The notes beneath the pieces are model-generated. The model was not told where the DNA came from, did no database searches, and saw only the letters and a list, made by a program, of their open reading frames with translations. Shown in pieces: positions 34,880 through 43,744 of a stretch of 64,000 nt of DNA; the stretch's first letter is position 1; the number at the start of each line of letters is the position of its first letter. The position numbers and the translations under genes are program-made. The stretch spans positions 273,255-337,254 of the forward strand of contig WTPW01000329.1 in assembly GCA_009809945.1 (NCBI GenBank). The letters run 5' to 3'. The stretch comes from Gigaspora margarita (taxonomy: Eukaryota; Glomeromycota; Glomeromycetes; Diversisporales; Gigasporaceae).

Positions 34880-36060
34880 TTTGTGGCTTTATCATAAAGA
34901 AAGATTTTCCTGTTTTCTATGGTTATTCTTCATTGTTGACTTAGAAATCAATTACCTATTATTAGTTTAGTATAAATGCTTCTACTTGAGTTGATAAGTT
35001 TATATATATCTGTAAAACTAGTTCTTTGTAACTACTTTGTAAAAGGGTTCTGTGCATTTTTTTTTTTACTCTGAATTCTTGCTCTAAGTTTTCTTTACTT
35101 GTGACTTGTATATTTAGATCACTACCAATAATAAACCTAGTATTTGGTCCTTTTTTATATATATCTGTTGTGATTTGTTATTGAATTTTCTTTTGTACCT
35201 CCTTATTATTAGGTGCTATATAGATTATTTATACTATGAATATAATTCTTTTAAATTTAAAAGCACATCTTAGAGTGTATACATCTATTAATATTATACT
35301 TGTAAGATACTTTTGTTAGTATGTTTTACTAAACATGCTACTCCTGAGCTCTTTCTTTGCTCTATATATTTTTTTTGTCCAGTATGTCTAGTTGAGATCA
35401 TAATACTGCATGTTCTTATTCCATGTATTAGTTTTTATTACTCCTATAAAGTCCAAATTCGTTCTTTTTTCTAAGTCTATAAGCTTCTGAAGTTTACTCA
35501 TATTATTCTTAATCTCATTAATATTATGAAAACCCAATTTCCAGAATATTGTATTTAATTGTTCTAGCTCTTCTACAAATTGGTATAAGTTTTTCAGATT
35601 TGTACTGTTCTGTAATTCAACTAGTGTACTATTAGAATTGTAAAGGGCTTTTACCTCTTTACTAACTTCAAGTTTATCTAACCTTTTAATAATTTTGTCT
35701 AGAGTACTATTTAGAAGCAGGTTTATTTCTAACTGGGTTTTTCTAAATTCTCTCATAAAAGGCTTCTTCTTTTTGAATATCTATTTCTTATTCTGTTTTT
35801 CTGTATAGGTATAGTAGAAGTATCTTGGTTGGAATTTTTTCAGTTCTAAGTAAAAGTTTTTTTAGTAACTAGAGAAGGAATTTGCCTTTTTATATGCCTT
35901 GTAGAATTTTCTTTATTTTCAAACCAATTTTGTTGTACCTAGTTCAATTTAGTATTATAATAGTAAATTGTTTTATTTACTGCTTTGGCAAGATTTTTCT
36001 TCTTATCAAAATAAATCATTGTATATTTTCTCTAGTTAGAGGGCATTCATAAATAATACT
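34880..36060 (-). pseudogene. LINE ORF1-like end and endonuclease start
   Basis: The minus-strand piece 35756-35388 reads MREFRKTQLEINLLLNSTL, coiled-coil-like text (LVELQNSTNLKNLYQF), then GFHNINEIKNNMSKLQKL and LDFIGVIKTNTW. The last part is the beginning of the endonuclease fold, with Asn of NINE and the T-N-T at the place of E-T-K. Further on, NTRFIIGSDLNIQVTSKE near 35110 matches the family's GDFN segment with changes. Upstream of 35756 the frame is broken. The sister LINE at 10.6-14.06 kb shows the same order. Confidence 0.7.
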
Positions 36061-36478
36061 AAACAAAAGGGAAGGTTTAATACTATATAATAGATTTTTT
36101 AATATATTAGAGAAGAGTCAAAAAAAAATAATAACCCAATTAATATTAGTTTACTTAATATAATTTTTTATAAAATTAAATATAAAAAAAATTTACTATT
36201 AAGTTTATATATAATTTTAAAATAGTACTCTCTATTCTTAAAATAGAAATTTACTTATATAGTAAAGTTTAAAATAATTAATGCTTTGCATTAAAAGCTG
36301 TATAAATAATGTTATATTCTAACGTAATTATGCAATATAGTTATAAATTTGTTGTAAAATTATAGTTTTTTTATAAATATAAAAAATAAAAACCAACAAT
36401 TTCAAATTAAAATTATATTTTATTATTTGAATACTATTATAACTTTAATATATTTAAAAATAATATATAAATAAGTTA
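36061..36478. other. unassigned AT-rich DNA
   Basis: Nothing recognised. It presumably contains the 5' junction of the LINE. Confidence 0.35.
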
Positions 36479-36647
36479 CAGTCTACTCCCGCAATAGTCA
36501 CATTTTCTTGAGACTATATACCAAATATTTGCAGTAATATAAAATTAACTCTTATTATAATCAAATGATATAACTATTATTATATTTCTTTCACTATAGT
36601 CACGTCAGGTTTCTGCCAGACAGTGTGACTATAGTGGGAGTAGACTG
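36479..36647. mobile_element. pogo-like MITE with TA target
   Basis: It begins CAGTCTACTCCCGCAATAGT and ends ACTATAGTGGGAGTAGACTG. TA flanks both sides (36477-36478, 36648-36649). The 169-bp length and ends match the family at 6158-6340. Confidence 0.9.
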
Positions 36648-36685
36648 TATATCTGTCAAACTGAACTCAATTTAAAATATCTATA

Positions 36686-36884
36686 CTGTATCCTATTATA
36701 AATAAGTACCTCTTTTTTTAAATTTTAAACTCAAATATTCGAAAAACTATTTAACAAAAATTTATTTATTTAAATTTTATAAGTTAAGTTAAAAAAATTT
36801 TTTATTAAATTTGATTAGATAGTTTTCAAGTTATTTGAATTTAAAATTTTTTAAAAAAGGGTGCTTATTTATAATAAAATATGG
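36686..36884. mobile_element. TA-flanked MITE with palindromic body
   Basis: The ends pair CTGTATCCTATTATAAATAAG-like sequence with its complement CTTATTTATAATAAAATATGG. TA is on both sides. The body is one copy of the recurrent palindrome (AAATTTGATTAGATAGTT and complement). Confidence 0.65.
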
Positions 36885-37392
36885 TATATTAGTTTAAAAA
36901 AATATATAAAGCTTAATTTATAATCATTTTTTAAAAAGTTGAAGCTATATAAGAGACATATAGATGGACCCAAAGCCTGCTTTAAAAAAGCATATCTATA
37001 ATCTATACTTTGGCTCTAAATCTATCTAATTTTATAATTATTTTTAATTATTTAAAAATTAGTTAGTGATCCAAATCATTAATTAAGAAACCAACTAGTT
37101 GACAACTAATTGACTAATTTATTCAAAATTTTTTAACCAATTAATTATTGGTCGATTATCTATATAATAAATTAAAAACATATAATTTTTAGCCAATTAG
37201 AATAGTTTGAAATGATACAAAAAACATATAATTATTTATTATGCCAATTAAATTTATTAAAAACATATAACTATTAGTTGCAACTAATTGGCAACTAAGT
37301 TATAATTATTTGACTAGAAAAATTTTAATTAACTTAGAACACTAGGAGTAGAGTTTTGAGCCTAGTCAGGTTACTATATTTTTTTATTCTAA

Positions 37393-37542
37393 GGGCCGTG
37401 TCATTAATTACCTGATTATTTTTTATCAGAGGCCTACCCCCCTCCCTCTTCTTTAATATATATATAGTCAGGTTCTTATATATAATTTCAACTTTTTTTA
37501 CCCCTCCCCCCCTAAAAAATTACCTGATTTTTGTCACTCCCC
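37393..37542 (+). mobile_element. Harbinger-like MITE, family A copy 4
   Basis: It begins GGGCCGTGTCATTAATTACC and ends GTCACTCCCC. TAA flanks both sides (37390-37392, 37543-37545). Confidence 0.9.
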
Positions 37543-37574
37543 TAATTGGTCAATACAACATATTATTTATATAA

Positions 37575-38212
37575 TAGAGAATAGAAATTTGTTGTACTCA
37601 CAACATGTCATACTCCTGTATTCGACCAATTATATTGCTCGATTTTGTAGACAAAAAAATTTTTTTTAAAAAACTAAAAATTTTATAGTAAAATATAAAA
37701 ATAAATAAGCAATAACTATATATATAGTGTAAAATTTTATTTAAACAACTTTTTCTAAGTTACAAAAATAGTTTATTTTAGAAATAAATAATGTTTTATA
37801 AGAAAAAACAAAATTTTCAATGTTATCACATATGAACTTTTTTTACTAATTTAATCTATATTTATAATTTAAGTATTATATGCAAAATTTTACATTAAAC
37901 AACTTTTCTAAGTTAAAAAATAGATTGTTTTAGTAAAAAAAAGTTTTATATGTGCTAACTTTTGAACTTTTTGTTCTTCTTATAAAATGTTTTTTTACTA
38001 AGACAACTATCTTTGTAACTTAGAAAAAGTTGTTCAGAATAAAATTTTACATTATATAATATGCTGTTTTATATATATATTTATACTTTATTAAGTAAAA
38101 ACTTTAATTTTTAAAAAAAATTTTTTTGTCTACAAAATCGAGCAATTTGATTGGTCGAACATGGGGTGCAACATGTTGCAAGTGCGACAAATTTATATTC
38201 TCTTTATAAAAT
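37575..38212. mobile_element. foldback-type element, family C (TTGGTCGAA ends)
   Basis: About 90 bp at each end are inverted copies: AGAATAGAAATTTGTTG... with TCGACCAATTATATTGCTCG and TTTTGTAGAC on the left, and GTCTACAAAATCGAG, CAATTTGATTGGTCGA, CGACAAATTTATATTCT on the right. The middle is also largely palindromic (AACTTTTTCTAAGTTA words). A second copy, opened up by nested insertions, spans 51788-55627. Confidence 0.75.
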
Positions 38213-38634
38213 ATATTAAAAATACCATATATAAAAATTTATTACAGTAGAATTCATCTAAAGCCATCACCTTTTAATTATAAAAATTTTTAAATTGTTA
38301 TAACTCTTTAAAAACAAAAGATATTTAAAAAAGTTTTTGATAATTTAATAGCTTATTATTTAAATTATTAAACTATCAATAAATTTTTTTAAATATCTTT
38401 TATTTTTAAACTATTATATTAATTTAAATTTATATATAATTCAAAACTTTTGGTATTTATATATAAAGAAACATAACAAAATTTGAATTTTTAACAAAAA
38501 TTTAAATGTTATTAATTAATATTACAATTGTGTTAAGTTTTTTGCATTTTTATTGGATAATTAGGTTATACTGCAGCTAAAAAATTGATGTCTATATATA
38601 AAATATATTGGCTTTAAGTGAATTTCACTATAGT
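38213..38634. other. unassigned AT-rich DNA
   Basis: Nothing recognised beyond a weak inverted repeat around TTTAAAAAAGTTTTTGATAAT at 38310-38390. Confidence 0.35.
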
Positions 38635-38752
38635 TAATAACTTTTGATCCACTGGTCCAATTTGAATGATTTAACTAACAAAATGATTCTCTCAAAGAGA
38701 GGATTCTAACATGCCCAAAAAAACAAAAATCTAATTACAGAATCATAAGATC

Positions 38753-39039
38753 AGGACATCTCTCATATAGATCATAACTGGATTTTGGCCAATTTTGGTC
38801 CAATTTGCTAAAAATAACAAAATACATTTGTTTAAATAACTTTTGATCTAGTTATCAGAATTAAATGAACTTTTTTTTGTTAGATACCCTCAGTAAGAGC
38901 TTTATTAAAAAAAAAGTTTATTCAAATTGGACCACTGGATGCCAAAATAATCGCCAAAAACTGTTTTTTTTGCTTCTCAAATTTCAGGGTTTTTGCTAAA
39001 AAATTAAGTATAACCTCCATACTAGATATCTGGGGTCCT
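38753..39039. mobile_element. AGGACCCC-type element (AGACATCTCT subfamily) with 8-bp target duplication
   Basis: It begins AGGACATCTCTCATATAGAT and ends ACTAGATATCTGGGGTCCT. ATAAGATC is duplicated exactly (38745-38752, 39040-39047); one more A also matches. It sits inside a repeat whose unoccupied, inverted relatives are at about 39655-39770 and 40640-40770. Its ends resemble those of the 26-31 kb block. Confidence 0.9.
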
Positions 39040-39076
39040 ATAAGATCAATATAGATTTGTATATTATTACTATATA

Positions 39077-39614
39077 TAAGTCACTTTTGTTATAGTAAAG
39101 TAATCTGTTCTATTAATAAAAATTTTTAAAAAATTTATTATACCAAGAGTTTTATTAGTAAATTCATTATATTGAGAGAATTTGGGGCCTTTGTAGTAGA
39201 AAGGGTGGATATATCAATATATATAATTTTGAGATAATTGAATTTAATTATTTGTTTTGAATTTCGAACTGATTTGGATCAATTAAAATTCATGATTTTG
39301 ATTAGTTAAATATAACATGTGATTAATAGATAATCTCATGATACACTTGCTTCAATCTTGTGCATCTTTCTTTTATATTACATATATTGATTTTTTATTA
39401 TGCAAATTGACTTTCATTTATAATTAAAAAATGTTGATCATATTGAAATTTACCAGAATTTAATAAAAACTTATTTTTTCATTTTTGGGTTGTATCTGCC
39501 CTTTCTACTATAAAGACCTATTTTATATAAACTGGCTTTGAGCTTAACTTCACTATATTAAGATTTTAATTAGTCTTCACTATATTGAGAGTTTACTATA
39601 ACAAGAGTGACTTG
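39077..39614. mobile_element. TIR element with AAGTCACTYTTGTTATAG ends and a nested inverted repeat
   Basis: AAGTCACTTTTGTTATAGTA on the left is complementary to TACTATAACAAGAGTGACTT on the right, and TA flanks both. Inside, CCTTTGTAGTAGAAAGGG (about 39189) and CCCTTTCTACTATAAAG (about 39499) form a second inverted pair, probably another MITE. No coding frame. Confidence 0.7.
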
Positions 39615-39801
39615 TATATTGTATTTATTAAATAAATACTATATAGTAATAATATACAAATCAATATCAATTTTATAATCCTGTAATTAGATTCTTGTGA
39701 TTTTGATCTTTTTTTAAGAGGATCATTTTGGTAGTTAAATCATCCAAATCAGACTAGTAGATTCAAAGTTATTTATTATATTCAATATAATATTTAATAA
39801 T

Positions 39802-40774
39802 AAATAACTTTTGATCTACTGGTCCAATTTAGATGATTTAATTACCAAAATAATTCTCTTAAAAAGAAAATTTTATAAAGCCCAAAATTATAAAAATCTA
39901 GTTACAAAATCATAGGTTGATATAGATTTGTGTATTATTAGAGCTGTGTTATTAATTATCTAATTATTTTTAATCAAAGACCTATTTCTCTCTTTTTTTC
40001 TTAATATAGATTTAATCAGATTCCTATATATAATTTTAACTTTTTTTACCCTCCTCCTAGAAAATTACCTAATTTTTGTACTCCTTTTTACTATATAGCA
40101 TTTATTTAATTGATAGTCTGTCAGTTAATCAGAGATTGATCATAGTATAATATAATACAAATTACATATAAAATCACTATAGGCAGAATATAGTATGTAT
40201 TTATAAAAGCTTTTTTTTACTAAGTTAATAGTACATATCCACTAATTGAAAGTTGTAGAGCTTATTAAGATGCATCTAATAGTGGTTAGATATTCAAATC
40301 AGCCTAGTGGATAACAAGATATTATTAAAAAATAATTGGATAACTATATAAAATCTCTATATAAACAAATATTGTTTATATAGAATTTTATATAGTAGTC
40401 CAATCATTTTTCAATAATGTCTTGCTATCCACTAGGCTGATTTGAATAATTTAACTACCTTAAATGCATTTTAATGAGCTCTACAACTTTTAATTAGTGG
40501 ACATATATCATTAATTTAGTAAAAAAAACTTATATATATATATACTACATTCTGTTTATTGTGATTTCATATGTGATTTGTATCATATTACACAATAATT
40601 GATCTCTAATTAACTAGCAAACTATTAATTAATAAATGCTATATAGTAATAATATACAAATCTATATTGATCTTATGATTCTGTGAATATATTAGGATTT
40701 TAGAATCCTTTCTTTGAGAGAATTATTTTGGTTGTCAAATCATCCAAATTGGACTAGTAAATTAAAAGTTAAAT
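39802..40774. mobile_element. ~970-bp foldback element with a MITE in the left arm
   Basis: The two arms (39802 to about 40365, and about 40367 to 40774) are near-complementary, from AACTTTTGATCTACTGGTCC to GGACTAGTAAATTAAAAGTT, meeting at TATATAAACAA/ATTGTTTATATA. The left arm is longer by the 147-bp MITE at 39941 plus 3 bp. The outer 120 bp are shared with 38635-38760 and 39650-39770. Confidence 0.85.
39941..40087 (+). mobile_element. Harbinger-like MITE, family A copy 5
   Basis: The 147-bp diverged copy begins GAGCTGTGTTATTAATTATC. TTA flanks both sides (39938-39940, 40088-40090). The opposite foldback arm at about 40639-40660 keeps the unoccupied site (TATTATTACTATATAGC when read inverted). 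Confidence 0.9.
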
Positions 40775-41389
40775 ATTAAAATTTATAAATATTTTTAATA
40801 ATAATTTAACATACATAAAATTTGATTGGCTATTAAACTAGTCAGATAGGAAGAAGAGAGTAGATTATATAAAAAATAGAAATTAAATAATTTTTGGCAC
40901 CTTTATCATATCAATTCAACAATTTAAGATTTTTAAACACTAACTTTAACTTTAAAAATCTAACAACCAATTCTTTCAATACAATAATAATTCCATAATA
41001 ATAGCACTAAAAGCTTCAAAAAGCAATATTGAAAATGCTATGCTAAAAGCTTTAACAATAACAATAATATACCACAATGTAATAACTCTACAACAATAAT
41101 ACCAGAAAGCTTCAAAAAAATGATACAAAAGTACTAAATAACAACAAAGTAAAACAATGATACTATTAAAAAAAATGTAATAGTAAAAAAAGATAAAAAT
41201 AAAAAAAAACATTATAAAAAAATTTTTTTTACAACTAAAGTAAGGCTTTGAAACTTGAATTTTTAATTAGAAATTTAATATTCTGTAATAAAATCTATAC
41301 TATATAATACTAGCTATTAGTTTTTTATTTTTTAATAAATGTTTATTATATGTTTTTAATATAAATTATAAAAAAATTTTTTTAATATA
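40775..41389. other. unassigned DNA with low-complexity CAATAATA stretch
   Basis: 40970-41215 is rich in AACAATAATAC and AAAAGCTTCAAAA words on the plus strand. The Phe/Tyr-rich minus-strand frame there is composition-driven and is not claimed as a gene. Confidence 0.4.
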
Positions 41390-41639
41390 TGGGGGTGAGT
41401 CAATAGAAAAGGGACAAATTTTTTCTAAGTAAAAGTTTTCTTGACTTTAAGCTTAAATATCTTAACAACTATCTTAATAAATTTAATAATTTTTTTTTTA
41501 TTTTAATTCTATATAATTTCAAGATTAAAATAAAAATTTTTTGGCAAATTTGATTAAATAGTTGTCAAGATATTTTAATTTAAAAATTAAAAAAATTTTA
41601 CTAAAAATGATTTGTCCTTTTTCTATTGACCCACCCCCA
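41390..41639. mobile_element. mariner-like MITE with GGGGGTGAGTCAATAG ends
   Basis: The 250-bp element pairs TGGGGGTGAGTCAATAGAAA with TTTCTATTGACCCACCCCCA; the TIRs run about 33 bp to GGGACAAAT. TA is on both sides (41388-41389, 41640-41641). Its body is another copy of the recurrent palindrome (TTAACAACTATCTTAATAAA and complement). Confidence 0.88.
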
Positions 41640-42281
41640 TATAGATCTTTTTTGCTTTAGTGTTTTCATTAAATTCTGATTTTTTTAGTATAGTATAATA
41701 CTATAATACAGTAGATTTCTTGAGTATAGATATTACAATATACTATATAGTTAATTAATTAACAAAATATTTTAAAAAAGTTTAATAGGCTTCGCACCTC
41801 ATGTTATGGTTATATATTGCATAGCAGGTGCGATACAATTATATATTACACTTAATAAAAGTTATATATTACATATAGGCGTGATACCAATTATATATCA
41901 CAATTAATAAAAGTCTATAAATACAGATCATATAACTATATGCATACCAAATAATAGGAGTCTCCAGACACCAACTACTCCAACAGCACTATAAAAATTT
42001 TTGTAACCAGATGCAATATTATACTAATTAGAAAAATTCAAACTACTATTCAATTCATTTTGACAAAAACTGGTTATAAACAAAAATTGTATAGAAAACC
42101 TCAAACAAAAAAATTTCTGAACAATTTTACTAAATATCTTGCTAACTTCTAATGAACCCTAATTCTAACCTAACCCTAATGTCAATATTGCTTTCTGTAT
42201 TACTAAAAATTTTATAGCACTATGTTGAAGTAGTTTCTGGACCTACTATAAATAATAGAGAAGCTATGAATAATACATATA
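41640..42281. other. non-coding DNA with short tandem words
   Basis: There are two ~50-bp units ending AATAAAAGT at about 41840-41940 (GTGCGATACAATTATATATTA and a near copy). CCCTAA-like words occur near 42150. No gene. Confidence 0.45.
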
Positions 42282-43537
42282 CAGTACTGGCAAAAAATTA
42301 TGACACTTTTTTTTTTTAGAAATTATGTGATAAAATTTCAAATTGCATTATACCGATATTAAATATTAATAATTAGTAATTTGTAATGTTACAAATCTTT
42401 GTTTTTCTCACGAATAACTTCTTTTAAAGAGAAACATACCTTGGTTAAGTTCCTGTCAGAACATAGTTATAACGAAGTCCCTAAGTTGCAAAAAATTACT
42501 GGATACCCCAAAAAAAACTTTGTAAAGATGGACTGCTCATCTCACTAAAACAGGTGATATCAAGCTCAGTAAACATACAGGCCATTCATGACTTCTTGGC
42601 CCTAAACAAAGAAAGCACCTTAACAAAATAGCGAAGCAAGACAGAACTGTGACAAGTATCAAACTAACAGAAGTTTTTAACAATACTTTCCCCAGACTAA
42701 ATATTGCTCCAAGAATGGTTAGAGAGAACCTTTAGTACCTTGGTTACCAAGTTACAGTTTCTCGTGCAGTTCTCCTTCTCAAAAAAGAAGCTATGATCTG
42801 TTGTGTCTTCTGGGTGCATAAATATCAAAGAAGAAGGTGAAATACCACCATTTTTTCTGATGAAGCAACTTTCTAACTGTTCCAAAATAGGCTCAAGGTT
42901 TGGTACAAGTCTGGTGAACCAGTACCAACACAAGTAGTTGTGAAACATCTATTTAAAGTTCATGTTCGAAGAGCATTTTGTGAAAAGAGAAATATTGGTT
43001 TTTATGTATTTACAGGTATTATGAATGGTGAACAATATCGTGAGATTGTGACAAACTATTTGTTCAATCAAGCAACTGAGGTTCTGGAAGACAATTGGAT
43101 GTTTCAACAAAATAATGATCCTAAATATACTGCCAAAGCAACAAAAGCTCTTTACAAGCTCGGTATTCAAAAGTTCTTGATTGGTCTTCCTTATCCCCTG
43201 ACCTCAACCCAATTGAAAATCTCTGGGCAATTATAAAGAAAAGGGTAAAAAAAGGTGAATTTCTTGGTCCATACAAAAGAAACAATGTCAAACGATCAGT
43301 TTGTATCAATTATCGAGGAGGAATGGCATCAAATTAACAAACCATTATGCTATAATTTAGCAACCTCTATGCATAGATGCCTGGATTTAGTTATAGAACA
43401 GGGTGGGCATACAATTAACTACTAAATAGTCAAATGTATGTTTTAAACTAGCTGTAGTTAAAATTTTATCAAATTTTAATAAAATTTTGATGTGCTATGC
43501 CATATCACATGAGTGTCATAATTTTCTGCCAGTACTG
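42282..43537 (+). mobile_element. Tc1-like DNA transposon, full length, inactive
   Basis: The 1256-bp element begins CAGTACTGGCAAAAAATTAT and ends ATAATTTTCTGCCAGTACTG. The first 26 bp match the inverted end with one difference. TA flanks both sides (42280-42281, 43538-43539). Length, ends and target are typical of Tc1/mariner. Confidence 0.95.
42418..43425 (+). pseudogene. Tc1-like DDE transposase, broken
   Basis: This cut-and-paste transposase is about 335 residues long in the family, and the remnant covers almost all of it. In order: SFKEKHTLVKFLSEHSYNEV (helix-turn-helix start); KHTGH and KIAKQDRTVTSIKLTE (second helix-turn-helix); NTTIFSDEATF (first catalytic Asp); NRLKVWYKSGEPVPT; FYVFTGIMNGEQY; and FQQNNDPKYTAKA, where the second catalytic Asp of the usual QQDNDPKHT is Asn and His is Tyr. 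After a frame change comes DWSSLSPDLNPIENLWA (the final Glu present), then after another change EEEWHQINKPLCYNLATS and the stop at 43423-43425. There are also several internal stops upstream. The longest clean piece is 42940-43236. Confidence 0.92.
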
Positions 43538-43744
43538 TATATAGCAGGTATTATAGTTATTATAAACCAGATTATGCGATATGACTTTATTTCCTTATAT
43601 AGTTAGTACAATCCATTTTTTATACTACCAAATCCAAATTTGCAAATCATATGGTCTTTACATATAGACTTTATTAAACTTTGTACATTTTGTACTGTAT
43701 GATTCAGTAATTGATACATACTAATTTTTATATTGATTTAATTT

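Larger units (their letters stand above)
23620..36060 (-). mobile_element. one minus-strand LINE, apparently complete but decayed and split by later insertions
   Basis: Moving from 36060 downwards: an ORF1-like region, endonuclease (about 35540-34900), reverse transcriptase (about 33900-32250), C-terminal part (to 31130), then beyond a 5-kb repeat block RNase H (about 25230-24800) and a Cys/His segment with ETSEHLVTC (about 24180). Domains are in the usual order and on one strand. Subtracting 32686-33532, 26092-31125, about 25260-25800 and 24309-24603 leaves roughly 5.7 kb, a normal length for this type. That the two halves are one copy is inference from order and strand. The 847-bp insertion is proven by frame continuity. 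Confidence 0.78.

Noticed and set aside
37065-37345. A further hAT-like MITE (GTTGCAACTAATTGGCAAC words, GAACACTAG right tip)
   Set aside because: The words resemble those of 55040-55371, but the left tip is unclear and no flanking duplication was found, so I did not list it as an element.
42949-43309. Minus-strand frames of 73 and 62 codons
   Set aside because: Antisense of the Tc1-like transposase.
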